Positions 17,558-27,213 of a DNA stretch of 64,000 bases are shown here, piece after piece (positions within the stretch are counted from its first letter, which is position 1; every line of letters begins with the position of its first letter). Source of the stretch: Psychrobacter sp. NZS113. GTDB lineage: Bacteria; Pseudomonadota; Gammaproteobacteria; Pseudomonadales; Moraxellaceae. The stretch is from NCBI RefSeq assembly GCF_015864825.1, contig NZ_JADYWL010000004.1, positions 351,079 to 415,078 on the forward strand, given 5' to 3'. Under the pieces are notes generated by a model. The model did not search any database. It was not told where the DNA came from and saw only the letters and a program-made list of their open reading frames with translations. Position numbers and translations under genes: made by a program.

Positions 17558-18355
17558 ATGATAAGGATAAGAAGTTTGAGTGATTTTGATAACATGGATA
17601 CTTCAGACAATTTTGACGAATTCTTTGAGAATTTAGGCTACCGATTCGACGAGTCATTTAGCGGTGGTTGGGAGCGCCTTACCCAATCTATCAGACAGAT
17701 ATATGATAGAACAACGGATAAATTTGAAGATGAACTTGCGCTGCCAGTGACACAAGAGTACGTCAATGACGCACTACAGAAATTCGTCACAGATAACGTA
17801 AAGGCCATTTTAGAGTTGCGTGTTGAGATGCATGATGACTGGTTCCGCTTGTACTGTACGATTAACGTGTCAGGCATCTATGTGAAAATCGCAAGTAACT
17901 TTGGCTTGATTCATGTCCAGCTCGATCGTAATGTTCAGCGTTTTGTGTTTGGTCAGCAGACATATACTGACATACTCAACTTACGCTGCGAGTCTTTTCT
18001 AAAACGCCAAGGTGTCAAACTGTTCGTTTGGTTCTATCACAGTATTCTCAAAAAAGATCCGTTAGGATTTCTACTATCTTATATCAATATTGCCCGCGCA
18101 AAAGATGAAGTCATCTACATTGATATTAATCGCTGGCTCAAAAATAACAAGAAAATCATAAGCACTCTACACAAAGTACAAGTGAATTATGGCGAGCTTG
18201 AAGAAGAGCAAATGATTTTAAAGACTCAGATTAATTATCGTGACTTACTAGCTGCAAGTAGCAACGAAGATATTATTAGTGACGATGATGAACCTGAGTT
18301 GATGCAAGGTCCTGTTAATCCCGTAGATGATGCGACTGAACCAAGCCAAGTTTAA
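17558..18355 (+). CDS. Hypothetical cytoplasmic protein, about 260 residues
   Basis: I do not recognise this protein. It has no signal peptide or membrane segment and has an acidic C-terminal tail (EDIISDDDEPEL). The body mixes aromatic-rich strands and helices, for example LRVEMHDDWFRLYCTINVSG and FVWFYHSILKKDPLGFLL. The ATG at 17558 is only about 10 bases from the predicted transcript start. AAGGA at 17563-17567 sits eight bases before a TTG at 17576, which would give MSDFDNMDTSDNF as the N-terminus and 259 residues; I think that start is more likely. It is monocistronic, with its own promoter and terminator. Confidence 0.75.
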   Translation: MIRIRSLSDFDNMDTSDNFDEFFENLGYRFDESFSGGWERLTQSIRQIYDRTTDKFEDELALPVTQEYVNDALQKFVTDNVKAILELRVEMHDDWFRLYCTINVSGIYVKIASNFGLIHVQLDRNVQRFVFGQQTYTDILNLRCESFLKRQGVKLFVWFYHSILKKDPLGFLLSYINIARAKDEVIYIDINRWLKNNKKIISTLHKVQVNYGELEEEQMILKTQINYRDLLAASSNEDIISDDDEPELMQGPVNPVDDATEPSQV

Positions 18356-18367
18356 CTGTTTCACCGT

Positions 18368-18420
18368 AAAAAAACGCTGACCTTCAAAGCAACAGTCTTT
18401 GAAGCTCAGCGTTTTTATTT
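18368..18420. terminator. Terminator between the convergent hypothetical gene and fpr
   Basis: AAAAACGCTGA-CCTTCAAAG pairs with CTTTGAAG-CTCAGCGTTTTT around a short loop. T-rich flanks are present on both strands, so it can stop the plus-strand gene and the convergent fpr gene. Confidence 0.85.
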
Positions 18421-18461
18421 TGTCAAAGCAGATCTGTAGAATACTCAAATCAGTTATATGG

Positions 18462-19289
18462 CTACCAATAGTTTTCTACAGCGATATTACCCTCGCCTCG
18501 GCGATTCATCACCAAACCTAATGTCTTCAACGCCTCTTTGGTATCTTCGACCATATCTGGGTTGCCACATAACATGACATGCGTAGTATCGACATCCAAA
18601 TCAATGCCTGCACGCGCTTGTAACGTGCCGTCTAGTAGCAGCTTTGGCAGACGTTCTGCTAATGCGCCTTCGACAGGCTCACGAGTCACGATAGGGATAA
18701 ATATTAATTTCGCTGGATTCTCAACTAACGGGCCAAAGTCTTCTTGCAGACTTTCAATCTTTTCAACGTAAGCGAGCTCTTCTAGCGAACGCGCGCTGTA
18801 GGCCAGTACAATATGCTCATAATCTTCCCACGTCTTCAAATCCTGTAGCATGGATAAAAATGGTGCCAGACCAGTACCTGTCGCGAGCAACCATAGATCC
18901 TTGGGCAGTGGTTTTTGATAACGCGCCAATGTTAAAAACCCAAATGGCAAGGTGTTGAGAAGCAACTCATCCCCTACTTGTAAATGTTGCAACTGTGAGG
19001 TAAATGCACCGTCAGGGATTACGATAGAGAAAAACTCTAATACTTCGTCGAATGGCGAAGAGATAATCGAATACGCACGAAAGATGTCTTCATTTAATGC
19101 CGTATCAGAGGTGTCATCATTGGCTTCGATTTGCTGATAATACTTTAATTGACTGGGGTTGACACCCAAGCGCACGAACTGACCAGCAGTAAATTTAAAG
19201 CTGTCAGGACGGCTGACCGTAAAACTAAATAGGTTTGGCGTCCACGTGGTTTTGCTAAGCACGGTTACCGTTTGAATATTGTCACTCAT
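18462..19289 (-). CDS. fpr: Ferredoxin--NADP(+) reductase
   Basis: This 275-residue flavoprotein has an N-terminal FAD barrel with the R-A-Y-S motif (RAYSIISSP, about 70-78) and TAGQFVRLG before it. The NADP domain follows, with GTGLAPFLSML and the late segment MLCGNPDMVEDT. It ends in an aromatic residue (Trp), as bacterial-type Fpr proteins do. It transfers electrons between NADPH and ferredoxin or flavodoxin in the cytoplasm and supports Fe-S repair and oxidative-stress defence. It is slightly longer than E. coli Fpr (248), with a small insert around residues 52-68 (an acidic loop with Asp/Thr). It appears to be a single-gene unit. Confidence 0.92.
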   Translation of the reverse strand: MSDNIQTVTVLSKTTWTPNLFSFTVSRPDSFKFTAGQFVRLGVNPSQLKYYQQIEANDDTSDTALNEDIFRAYSIISSPFDEVLEFFSIVIPDGAFTSQLQHLQVGDELLLNTLPFGFLTLARYQKPLPKDLWLLATGTGLAPFLSMLQDLKTWEDYEHIVLAYSARSLEELAYVEKIESLQEDFGPLVENPAKLIFIPIVTREPVEGALAERLPKLLLDGTLQARAGIDLDVDTTHVMLCGNPDMVEDTKEALKTLGLVMNRRGEGNIAVENYW

Positions 19290-19349
19290 AAGAATTGGCC
19301 ACTCGCTTTTTATTGTTAGTTATTTTTATAAAACTTTAAACGATACAAA

Positions 19350-19393
19350 ATAAAAGATGCGCCAAGCTTATCATAAAGCTGGCGCATCTTGGT
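19350..19393 (-). terminator. Terminator of the nuo operon
   Basis: AGATGCGCCA-AGCTT and AAGCT-GGCGCATCT form a long GC-rich stem. Read on the minus strand it is followed by TTTTATTTT. It lies about 60 bases after nuoN and closes the complex I operon. Confidence 0.88.
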
Positions 19394-19453
19394 TTTCTAA
19401 CCGTAACAGTAGATAAGACACATGCAGCGACTTATCTCACCTCTATCTTAAAA

Positions 19454-20932
19454 TTACCAAATACGTGCTAAATTTGACCATTCAATCATATTGCTTGGCA
19501 AGATACCGAAGAAGATAATCATCGCTGTGACCGCAATAATCATGATACCGCCAGTACGCATCGCCCATTGGCTAGAAACATCGAATTCAATAAACTGCTT
19601 AGGACGTTTAAACAGCGTAAGCATCACACGCAGATAATAGAATAGACCGATCGAGCTGCCTAAAATAATCATTGCTGCCAAGAACCAGTTGGTTCCTTGT
19701 ACCGCAGCCAATATGGCAAATAGCTTAGTGATAAAGCCTGCCGTCAACGGAATACCAGCCAATGACAACATCATGATAGTCATAACTGCAGTCAGCACTG
19801 GACGACGCCAGAACAGCCCTTGATAATGAGTCAACTCATCAGCTTCACCAGATAGACGATACGGACTCGACATGAGAGTCACTACCCCAAAGGCACCGAT
19901 AGAGGTCAATGCGTAAACAGCCATATACATACTAGAGATGCTATCCGCTGCCCTCCCAATGCTGACAATCACGATCAACACATAGCCCATATGAGAAATA
20001 GAAGAATAACCTAGTAGGCGTTTCAGACTGGTCTGACGTACGGCTAGTAAGTTACCCACCAAGATAGATAAGGTCGCCATTACCATCAATAACATTTGCA
20101 CTGATGGTAGTGCTAGCAAAGCGGTATCAATTAAGAATCGCACCGCAAGGGCCATCATCGCAACTTTTGATACAGATGCCAAGAAGGTCGCGATAGGTGC
20201 TGGTGCGCCCTCGTACACATCTGGCGTCCACATATGAAAAGGGGCAGCAGACAGTTTAAACGCAATACCAAACATCATCATCGCCGCGCCTAATATCAAC
20301 AGTGGCGATTCAAAAAGATTACTCAATTCCACACTAATAGGCTTAAATGCCAGTGACCCTACTTCTGCATAAATAAATGCCATACCCATCAATAAAGTGG
20401 CCGAGGCCGTCGCAGATAGCACTAGGTACTTTAGACCAGACTCAAGTGAGTTTTTGCGCATATAAGTGTATGACAGCATACCGTACAGTGGTATAGACAG
20501 CATCTCTAAGCTCATAAAGAATGACGCTAGATGCTGAGCACTGACCATCAGCAAAGCACCAATCGTCGATAACAACATGAGCAAATACAGCTCTTCTTTA
20601 TTGTCCTTGAGGTTTGCTAAGTACGCATAAGACAGCGTACAGCAAGCCAATGCACAGATAAAAATGATTACCATATTAAACTGAGCAAAGTTATCAATCA
20701 CAAATAACTGTTCAGCACTTGGTATCATGGTTCCACTGTTCACGATGCCAGTCATTTGACCAAGCAAAGTAAATAAACCAATGTTTAAACCAACGACGGT
20801 AACTGTACCCGTCACCATATGTGAGCGTTTAACTGCGATGGCAATCATGACCACTAGTACCGTAATCACTACGGTAATGATTGGCGCATAAGGCAACAAT
20901 CCCATCAAATCATTCATCGTAATATCATTCAT
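19454..20932 (-). CDS. nuoN: NADH-quinone oxidoreductase subunit N
   Basis: This 492-residue membrane subunit has about fourteen hydrophobic helices. It contains the antiporter-like Proton_antipo_M core, with KLSAAPFHMWTPDVYEGAPAP near the middle, followed by LLGYSSISHMGY. NuoN is one of the three Mrp-antiporter-like proton pumps in the membrane arm of complex I, nearest the quinone-binding end. It is the last gene of the operon, separated from nuoM by only three bases. Length and motifs are normal for the family. Confidence 0.97.
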   Translation of the reverse strand: MNDITMNDLMGLLPYAPIITVVITVLVVMIAIAVKRSHMVTGTVTVVGLNIGLFTLLGQMTGIVNSGTMIPSAEQLFVIDNFAQFNMVIIFICALACCTLSYAYLANLKDNKEELYLLMLLSTIGALLMVSAQHLASFFMSLEMLSIPLYGMLSYTYMRKNSLESGLKYLVLSATASATLLMGMAFIYAEVGSLAFKPISVELSNLFESPLLILGAAMMMFGIAFKLSAAPFHMWTPDVYEGAPAPIATFLASVSKVAMMALAVRFLIDTALLALPSVQMLLMVMATLSILVGNLLAVRQTSLKRLLGYSSISHMGYVLIVIVSIGRAADSISSMYMAVYALTSIGAFGVVTLMSSPYRLSGEADELTHYQGLFWRRPVLTAVMTIMMLSLAGIPLTAGFITKLFAILAAVQGTNWFLAAMIILGSSIGLFYYLRVMLTLFKRPKQFIEFDVSSQWAMRTGGIMIIAVTAMIIFFGILPSNMIEWSNLARIW

Positions 20933-20935
20933 GAC

Positions 20936-22561
20936 TTAACGTGCCTCCATTGCATCAAGCAGGTGCGACGCATCTACTTGTGTTACTTGACTATAGGTAT
21001 ATGCATTGTTAATCCACTGCATCGCGTGACTTGACGTATCAAGGAAAGGCTGTGGATATAACCCAAGCCAAACCAGTCCGGCAGCTAGCATTAGTAACAA
21101 TGACAACTCACGCTTGCCCAAATCTTTGAGTTTGCGCGGTGGCAAACCATGTGACTTAGTTTCTTGTATTGCGACCTCTTGGATGTTGTTTTTACCAAAT
21201 AACGCGCGATGAATCAGAATAAGTGAGTATAGCCCTGCTAGTACCAAACTGAATGTCGCAAAGACTACAAACACAGGGTATTGAGCAAATGAGCCAAATA
21301 AAATCATGAACTCGCCAATGAAGTTACCTGTACCTGGGATACCAAGTAACGCTGCGCAGAAGAACATCAATATCGGCGCATAATAGCGGAACTGCCCCCA
21401 CATGCCACCCATTAAGGTCAAATCACGTGTGTGCAGGCGCTCATATAACTGACCAGCCATAATGAACAATGCCGCTGAGCTAAGACCATGTGCCAGCATC
21501 TGAATCATCAAACCTTGCAAGCTGAGTAACGTACCAGCATAGATTGCTAAGACCACAAAACCCATGTGCGAGATACTAGTATAAGCCAGCAAACGCTTCA
21601 TATCGGTCTGCATAAAGGCTAGCCATGCCCCATAGAAGATACCAATCGTACCTAAGGTGATCGCTATCGGCGCAAACTCTTGTGACGCTGCTGGGAATAG
21701 TGGTAAGACAAAACGAATCAGACCGTATGCTGCAGTTTTAATCAGTACACCAGCCAAATCCACTGAGCCTGCCGTTGGTGCCTGTGCATGCGCATCTGGC
21801 AACCAACCATGGAAAGGGATAATTGGCAATTTCACCGCAAAACCGATAAAGAAACACAGCATGATTGGATATTCCCAACCACCCAGCGACGTACCGAGCA
21901 AGTCATTATAGTTGAAGCTTACCACGCCTTTTTGCGCGTAGCTAATAATGACCAACATCAAGATACCAATGAGCATAATCAGCCCAGAAGCTTGGGTATA
22001 AATAAAGAACTTGGTTGCTGCATATTCTTTGGTTTTGCCAACCACATCATGACCCCAAATCGCGATCAAGAAGTAGATAGGAACCAGCATCATCTCCCAA
22101 AAGAAGAAGAACAAGAACAGATCAATGGCTAAGAAAACACCAATGACGCCACCTAAGCTCCATAACAAGTTCAGGTGAAAGAAACCAACTCGGCGTTGGA
22201 TCTCATTCCACGAACAGGCAACCGCTGCAATACCGAGCAGTCCTGTCAAAGCCACCATCATCAGTGACAAACCATCTAATGCCAAATGAAAGCTAATACC
22301 AAAGCTCGGTATCCATGGCACGCTGAATTCAGCAACCCAAGGCACATTTGCGCTTGGGGCAATCACTTGCTTACTCATTCCGCTAAAGTCACCGTAATGC
22401 CACAATACTAATGACAATACAAAGGTCAGCGTCATGCCGATTAAAGCAATCCAGCGCGGTAGACGTTTATTAAACCGTTCGACCAACCAACATAGCAATC
22501 CTGCAATAAAAGGAATTGCGATTAATGCTGGTAGCATCCACGTTTGTTGTAACTCAATCAT
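20936..22561 (-). CDS. nuoM: NADH-quinone oxidoreductase subunit M
   Basis: This 541-residue subunit has about fourteen membrane helices and the antiporter core KLPIIPFHGWLPDAHAQAPT, followed by LLAYTSISHMGFV. The WEMMLVPIYFLI segment supplies the conserved glutamate of the proton path. NuoM is the middle proton-pumping subunit of the membrane arm. The gene lies between nuoL, one base upstream, and nuoN, three bases downstream, the usual L-M-N order. A charged cytoplasmic loop near residues 465-490 is slightly longer than I would expect, but the gene looks intact. Confidence 0.97.
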   Translation of the reverse strand: MIELQQTWMLPALIAIPFIAGLLCWLVERFNKRLPRWIALIGMTLTFVLSLVLWHYGDFSGMSKQVIAPSANVPWVAEFSVPWIPSFGISFHLALDGLSLMMVALTGLLGIAAVACSWNEIQRRVGFFHLNLLWSLGGVIGVFLAIDLFLFFFFWEMMLVPIYFLIAIWGHDVVGKTKEYAATKFFIYTQASGLIMLIGILMLVIISYAQKGVVSFNYNDLLGTSLGGWEYPIMLCFFIGFAVKLPIIPFHGWLPDAHAQAPTAGSVDLAGVLIKTAAYGLIRFVLPLFPAASQEFAPIAITLGTIGIFYGAWLAFMQTDMKRLLAYTSISHMGFVVLAIYAGTLLSLQGLMIQMLAHGLSSAALFIMAGQLYERLHTRDLTLMGGMWGQFRYYAPILMFFCAALLGIPGTGNFIGEFMILFGSFAQYPVFVVFATFSLVLAGLYSLILIHRALFGKNNIQEVAIQETKSHGLPPRKLKDLGKRELSLLLMLAAGLVWLGLYPQPFLDTSSHAMQWINNAYTYSQVTQVDASHLLDAMEAR

Positions 22562-22562
22562 C

Positions 22563-24437
22563 TTATACCACCGTCATCATTACCAGCACCAGCAATATAG
22601 CCATACCCAAGCCAAAGCTTGCAGCATAACCTCGAAGTGACCCTGTTTGCGTCGCAGACAACACCTTATTACCTACTGAAGCCAGCTTAGGTAGGATGAG
22701 CCACGTTTTATCAATAGGGTCGGCTTTAAGTAAGCGGCCGATGAACAAAAAGGGTTTTACGAAAATTACATCGTATAGCGCATCGAAGCCTAGGCCATGA
22801 TAGCACCAGTGATATAGCGCCCCACCAATACGTGAGCGCTTAAAGCTGGTAAGCATTCTACCTTTATCTAAGACGTATAATAATGCTGCCAATATCAAGC
22901 CCGCGCCCATTGCACCCATCGCGATATATTCTGCAGTATGCTTAGCATGTGCTTGACCCGCGACTTCTAATAAGTGACCAACACTCTCTGGTAATACACC
23001 ATCTAATGGCGGTGTAATCCATGCACCAACGGCTGTAGATAGTACTAGCAATACCGTCAACGGCAACCAATACGACATGCCTGATAATTTGTGTGCAGGC
23101 GTTTTTTCTTCACCAAAGAAGATAATCCAAATCATACGGAATGTATAAATCGCGGTTAGGAAAGCGCCGAACACACCCATATAGAACAATACTAGATGAC
23201 CTGTGGCATAAGTCTCCCAAAGAATCGCTTCTTTAGAATAAAAGCCAACGGTGACCCAAGGTATGGCTGCAAGTGCACCACCACCGACGACATAGCACCA
23301 AAATACCAATGGTATCTTTTTGCGTAGACCGCCCATTTTGAAGATATCTTGCTCATGGTGTACGGCAAGGATGACCGCACCTGATGATAAGAACAGCAGC
23401 GCTTTAAAGAAAGCATGCGTCATCAGATGGAAGATAGCGCCTTGCCATGCGCCCACACCAAGTGCTAGGAACATATAGCCGATCTGACTCATCGTTGAAT
23501 AAGCAAGGATACGTTTGATATCCGTCTGTGCCAGTGCACAGAAACCTGCAACGATAAGCGTCAATGCACCCACGCCGCCGACCCAATACAATAATATACC
23601 TGGTGTCAGCTCAAACAATGGATGTAGGCGGGCTATCAAATAGACGCCTGCTGTTACCATCGTTGCGGCGTGAATCAATGCCGATACTGGTGTTGGACCT
23701 GCCATCGCATCAGCCAGCCACGTATGTAGTGGCAACTGCGCTGATTTACCCATCGCGCCGCCAACGAGCATCATCGTCGTCAGCATCATCGTTGGATTAT
23801 TGATATCAAACACTTCTGGGGCGCGCGTAATAATCTCTTGAATATTAAGCGTACCGAATTCACGGAATAATAAAAACAAACCAAAGGCTAAGAACACATC
23901 ACCCACGCGAGTAACCGTAAAAGCTTTCATCGCAGCAATACCATTGGCTCGGTCATGGTAATAAAAACCAATCAACAGGTATGAGCAGATACCGACGCCT
24001 TCCCAACCGAGATAGAGTAGAAACAAGTTATCTGCCAATACCAGCAATAGCATGCTAGCAACGAACAAATTCATATAGCTAAAGAAACGGGCAAAGCCAG
24101 TGTCACCTTTCATATACCAAGAGGCAAACAGATGAATCAAAAAGCCAATCCCAGTGATAACACCAGTCATAGTCAATGCAAGACCATCAAAGCTCAAGCC
24201 AAAATGCGGGGCAAAATCGCCCACTTGGAACCATGTCCACAGCGGAACTTCTACGATCGTTCCTGCTGGATTGGTGGTCAAAAAGGTATAGCTCACGAAT
24301 AGCGTACATAGTGCTGATAGCAGCATGCTACCAACGCCCACAATCGCTGCCACCTGCTCTGTTAGCTTGTCGCGCATAAAGGCTAAAATCAAAAAGCCAA
24401 CGAGCGGGAATATAAAGGTTAATGGTAATAAACTCAT
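22563..24437 (-). CDS. nuoL: NADH-quinone oxidoreductase subunit L
   Basis: This 624-residue subunit has the antiporter core SAQLPLHTWLADAMAGPTPV and ILAYSTMSQIGYMFLALG, with WEGVGICSYLLIGFY earlier. A long C-terminal part follows, containing the amphipathic lateral helix that runs along NuoM and NuoN. NuoL is the distal proton pump of complex I. It starts four bases after the nuoK stop. Length is normal (E. coli 613). No frameshift or missing key residue is seen. Confidence 0.97.
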   Translation of the reverse strand: MSLLPLTFIFPLVGFLILAFMRDKLTEQVAAIVGVGSMLLSALCTLFVSYTFLTTNPAGTIVEVPLWTWFQVGDFAPHFGLSFDGLALTMTGVITGIGFLIHLFASWYMKGDTGFARFFSYMNLFVASMLLLVLADNLFLLYLGWEGVGICSYLLIGFYYHDRANGIAAMKAFTVTRVGDVFLAFGLFLLFREFGTLNIQEIITRAPEVFDINNPTMMLTTMMLVGGAMGKSAQLPLHTWLADAMAGPTPVSALIHAATMVTAGVYLIARLHPLFELTPGILLYWVGGVGALTLIVAGFCALAQTDIKRILAYSTMSQIGYMFLALGVGAWQGAIFHLMTHAFFKALLFLSSGAVILAVHHEQDIFKMGGLRKKIPLVFWCYVVGGGALAAIPWVTVGFYSKEAILWETYATGHLVLFYMGVFGAFLTAIYTFRMIWIIFFGEEKTPAHKLSGMSYWLPLTVLLVLSTAVGAWITPPLDGVLPESVGHLLEVAGQAHAKHTAEYIAMGAMGAGLILAALLYVLDKGRMLTSFKRSRIGGALYHWCYHGLGFDALYDVIFVKPFLFIGRLLKADPIDKTWLILPKLASVGNKVLSATQTGSLRGYAASFGLGMAILLVLVMMTVV

Positions 24438-24441
24438 GACA

Positions 24442-24849
24442 TCATCCTTTCATCTCATTGGCGCTATCGACATCTAGATGCCCACGCTGATGATAAAACC
24501 GCAATAATATTGCCAAACCAATGGCGGCCTCTGCTGCTGCTAACGTCAAAATAAAGATAAACATAATCTGTCCATCTGGATCGACCCAGCGACTACCTGC
24601 CACCACAAATGCTAATGCTGCCGCGTTCATCATGATCTCAAGGCTCATTAGCATAAATAGGAAGTTACGACGTACCATGACGCCGCACAGTCCGATAGCA
24701 AATAAAACACCTGCCAAAATCATTCCGTGGCTCATGGGTATCATACCCAGTACATTCTGCGCCTCAACAGCTGGCTGCATTAAGCCTGCTACCTCGTGGG
24801 CAAACGGCACGTTTGACACGTCTTGTGCCACGCTTGCTGCTAGTACCAT
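24442..24849 (-). CDS. nuoK: NADH-quinone oxidoreductase subunit K, N-terminally extended
   Basis: The conserved NuoK body has three helices, with [37 protein letters not shown] and a late [16 protein letters not shown]; the two glutamates in helices two and three are part of the proton path. Usual length is about 100 residues. Here the frame from the ATG that overlaps the nuoJ stop (TAATG) gives 135, adding about 35 mildly acidic residues before the first helix. The overlap favours the long form by translational coupling. Internal ATG codons at the MQPAVE and MIPMSHG positions would give a normal-length protein, and I cannot decide between them. Confidence 0.93.
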   Translation of the reverse strand: MVLAASVAQDVSNVPFAHEVAGLMQPAVEAQNVLGMIPMSHGMILAGVLFAIGLCGVMVRRNFLFMLMSLEIMMNAAALAFVVAGSRWVDPDGQIMFIFILTLAAAEAAIGLAILLRFYHQRGHLDVDSANEMKG

Positions 24850-25568
24850 TAGTCTGACTCCTTGCGCGTGACTTTGTTTGCACCTATGTTCATACTGACA
24901 TAATCAAGCGGGTCAACATCTTTATACTCGTAAGGCTGAGCCATTTCTACGGCATCATGCTGTGTATGAGTGCCATTATTGTCATGCTGTTTAACACTAC
25001 CCACACTTGGTTTGAATGCTTGACTGGCATTACTCTCAACTTCGTCATCTATAGATTCTTTACCTAGATGATAAGCAGCGACCAGAGCAGCTAGCAATAA
25101 TAATGCCGCCACTTCTATCAGCATGACATATTTGGTAAATAACACCGTGCCGACTGCTTTGGCAGATATTGTCGTACCGCCAATCATCGCTGCTTCGTCA
25201 TGATTGAGACCAATCATCGCATATAGCACAACGGCAATGATTATCGTCAACCCTGTCGGTATCGCCCAAGTGCCAGCATCAAGCCAACGCTCTTCACGCT
25301 CATCATTGCTCATGCCCAAGTTCAGCATCATAATGACAAAGACAAACAGCACCATAATGGCACCAGCGTAAACAACGATTTCTAGTGCCCCTGCAAATGG
25401 TGCACCGAGCACAAAGAATATGCCAGCAATCGCTAACAATGACACAATCATCGACAAAATAGCATGCACTGGATTGGCTTGGGTCACCACGCGCAAACTG
25501 GCAAATACTGCCACTGCTGCGAGCGAATAAAACCCTGCCAACTCAGGATGGTTCAAAATGTTCATCAT
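24849..25568 (-). CDS. nuoJ: NADH-quinone oxidoreductase subunit J, long C-terminal tail
   Basis: This 239-residue subunit has five membrane helices in its first 170 residues, including the conserved [18 protein letters not shown] segment, which has the pi-bulge of this subunit. Residues about 180-239 form a hydrophilic tail rich in Asp, His, Gln and Ser (for example [16 protein letters not shown]), ending KVTRKESD. E. coli NuoJ has 184 residues, so the tail is about 50 residues longer. NuoJ sits at the hinge between the quinone site and the proton pumps. Its start overlaps the nuoI stop by four bases and its stop overlaps the nuoK start. Confidence 0.95.
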   Translation of the reverse strand: MMNILNHPELAGFYSLAAVAVFASLRVVTQANPVHAILSMIVSLLAIAGIFFVLGAPFAGALEIVVYAGAIMVLFVFVIMMLNLGMSNDEREERWLDAGTWAIPTGLTIIIAVVLYAMIGLNHDEAAMIGGTTISAKAVGTVLFTKYVMLIEVAALLLLAALVAAYHLGKESIDDEVESNASQAFKPSVGSVKQHDNNGTHTQHDAVEMAQPYEYKDVDPLDYVSMNIGANKVTRKESD

Positions 25569-26113
25569 GGCAGCAAACTCCTTAGATCAATAGGTGCAGC
25601 TTCATTTTGCGCCGCCCCTTTTGGTTTGTCCGCTACCGCCATACCCGTCACACGATAATAGTTATAATCGGGATATTTACCTGGTCCTGAAATAAGCAAA
25701 TGCTCTTTTTCATAGACCAAATCTTGGCGCTTATATTCACCCAACTCAAAGTCAGGTGTCATTTGAATGGCTGTCGTTGGACATGCCTCTTCACACAATC
25801 CGCAAAAAATACAGCGCGAAAAGTTAATTCTAAAAAACTCTGGATACCAGCGGCCGTCTTCGCGCTCAGCTTTCTGTAATGAGATACAGCCAACGGGACA
25901 GGCCACAGCACATAAGTTACAAGCAACACAGCGCTCATCACCATCAGGGTCACGCGTCAGTACAATGCGCCCACGAAAACGCGGCGGTACTGGTACGGGC
26001 TCTTCAGGATAAAGAATGGTGTCGCGTGGCCTGAGCGCATGACTATTGACCATCCACATACTGCGAACAATGGTAAATATACCAATGACGGTCTTTTTTA
26101 TGGTAGTAAACAT
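25565..26113 (-). CDS. nuoI: NADH-quinone oxidoreductase subunit I (two 4Fe-4S clusters)
   Basis: This 182-residue subunit has two ferredoxin-type cysteine motifs. The first is C62-x2-C65-x2-C68-x3-C72 ([12 protein letters not shown]) and the second C101-x2-C104-x2-C107-x3-C111 ([12 protein letters not shown]). They bind clusters N6a and N6b, which carry electrons toward NuoB and the quinone site. An amphipathic N-terminal helix anchors the subunit to the membrane arm. Length equals that of E. coli NuoI (180). The stop overlaps the nuoJ start (ATGA), and nuoH lies 55 bases upstream. Confidence 0.97.
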   Translation of the reverse strand: MFTTIKKTVIGIFTIVRSMWMVNSHALRPRDTILYPEEPVPVPPRFRGRIVLTRDPDGDERCVACNLCAVACPVGCISLQKAEREDGRWYPEFFRINFSRCIFCGLCEEACPTTAIQMTPDFELGEYKRQDLVYEKEHLLISGPGKYPDYNYYRVTGMAVADKPKGAAQNEAAPIDLRSLLP

Positions 26114-26168
26114 GGGATTATTATCCTTATCAGCTTTACCCTAGTTCATCAATGATGGCTAGTGATGA

Positions 26169-27212
26169 TTACAACGTTGGGGAAAAGATCAAAATGACTG
26201 CAGCAGTAACCAACAGATTAATCAGTGTTACTGGCAGACAGACTTTCCAACCAAAATTCATCACTTGATCATAGCGCGGACGCATAAGTGAGCCACGAGC
26301 CAAAACAAACATCGTCATAAAAAACAGTGTTTTAATCATGAACCAAAAAGCTGGTGGAATAAATGGAATATCTAAATTGAAAGGCGCAAGCCAACCGCCA
26401 AAGAACAAGCAAGTCATCAATGCAGAAATCAAGACAACGTTGACATATTCTCCGATAAAGAACATACCAAACTTCATGCCAGAATATTCAACATGATACC
26501 CTTCGGCCAGCTCTTGCTCTGCTTCTGGTTGGTCAAATGGATGTCTATGCGTAACAGCAACACCAGCCACTACAAAAGTCAAAAAGCCAAAAAACTGCGG
26601 GATGATATACCAGCCGTCTGCTTGTGCTTCAACAATGGCACGTAAGTTAAATGAGCCTGTCAGTGCGACCACACCCATCAACGACAAACCCAAAAACACT
26701 TCATAACTGATGGTTTGTGCCGCTGAACGTAGGCCGCCCAATAGCGAGAACTTGTTTGCAGACGCCCAACCACCGAACATCACTGCATAGACAGCAATAC
26801 CCGCCATGGCAAAGAAGAACAGAATACCGATATCCCAATCAGCAACGCCAAGCGTTGGCGAGATAGGAATAATGGCAAATGAGGCCAATGCGGTAAACAT
26901 CGCGACCGCAGGTGCCAAGGTAAACATAAATTTATCGGTAAAGTTCGGCGTCCAATCTTCTTTAAAGAAGATTTTTAGCATATCAGCAACCAGCTGCAGT
27001 GAACCAAATGGACCCACACGGTTTGGACCATAACGATCTTGCCATAAGGCCAACATACGGCGCTCATAGATAATCATCATCGCCGCAACCAATACCACGA
27101 CTAAGAAGATAACCAGTGACTGCCCAACCAGAAATAAGATAGACCAAGCATCAAAGCTTAGGCTACCAGTCAGAAAGCTTGGCACATCAGGGATAATACG
27201 AGTAACTTGCAT
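26169..27212 (-). CDS. nuoH: NADH-quinone oxidoreductase subunit H
   Basis: This 347-residue membrane subunit has eight helices and the quinone-channel loops [18 protein letters not shown] and [20 protein letters not shown], both hallmarks of the NuoH/ND1 family. NuoH forms most of the ubiquinone entry chamber. The ATG at 27212 is chosen because a perfect AGGAGGT lies five bases before it and because it matches the family start; the frame stays open further upstream, inside nuoG, but that extension would be foreign to the family. The nuoG stop is one base upstream, so the genes are tightly coupled. Confidence 0.96.
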   Translation of the reverse strand: MQVTRIIPDVPSFLTGSLSFDAWSILFLVGQSLVIFLVVVLVAAMMIIYERRMLALWQDRYGPNRVGPFGSLQLVADMLKIFFKEDWTPNFTDKFMFTLAPAVAMFTALASFAIIPISPTLGVADWDIGILFFFAMAGIAVYAVMFGGWASANKFSLLGGLRSAAQTISYEVFLGLSLMGVVALTGSFNLRAIVEAQADGWYIIPQFFGFLTFVVAGVAVTHRHPFDQPEAEQELAEGYHVEYSGMKFGMFFIGEYVNVVLISALMTCLFFGGWLAPFNLDIPFIPPAFWFMIKTLFFMTMFVLARGSLMRPRYDQVMNFGWKVCLPVTLINLLVTAAVILIFSPTL

Positions 27213-27213
27213 A

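Noticed and set aside
24521..24871. Antisense open frame across nuoK
   Set aside because: It mirrors the hydrophobic nuoK codons and has Ala/Ser-rich shadow composition.
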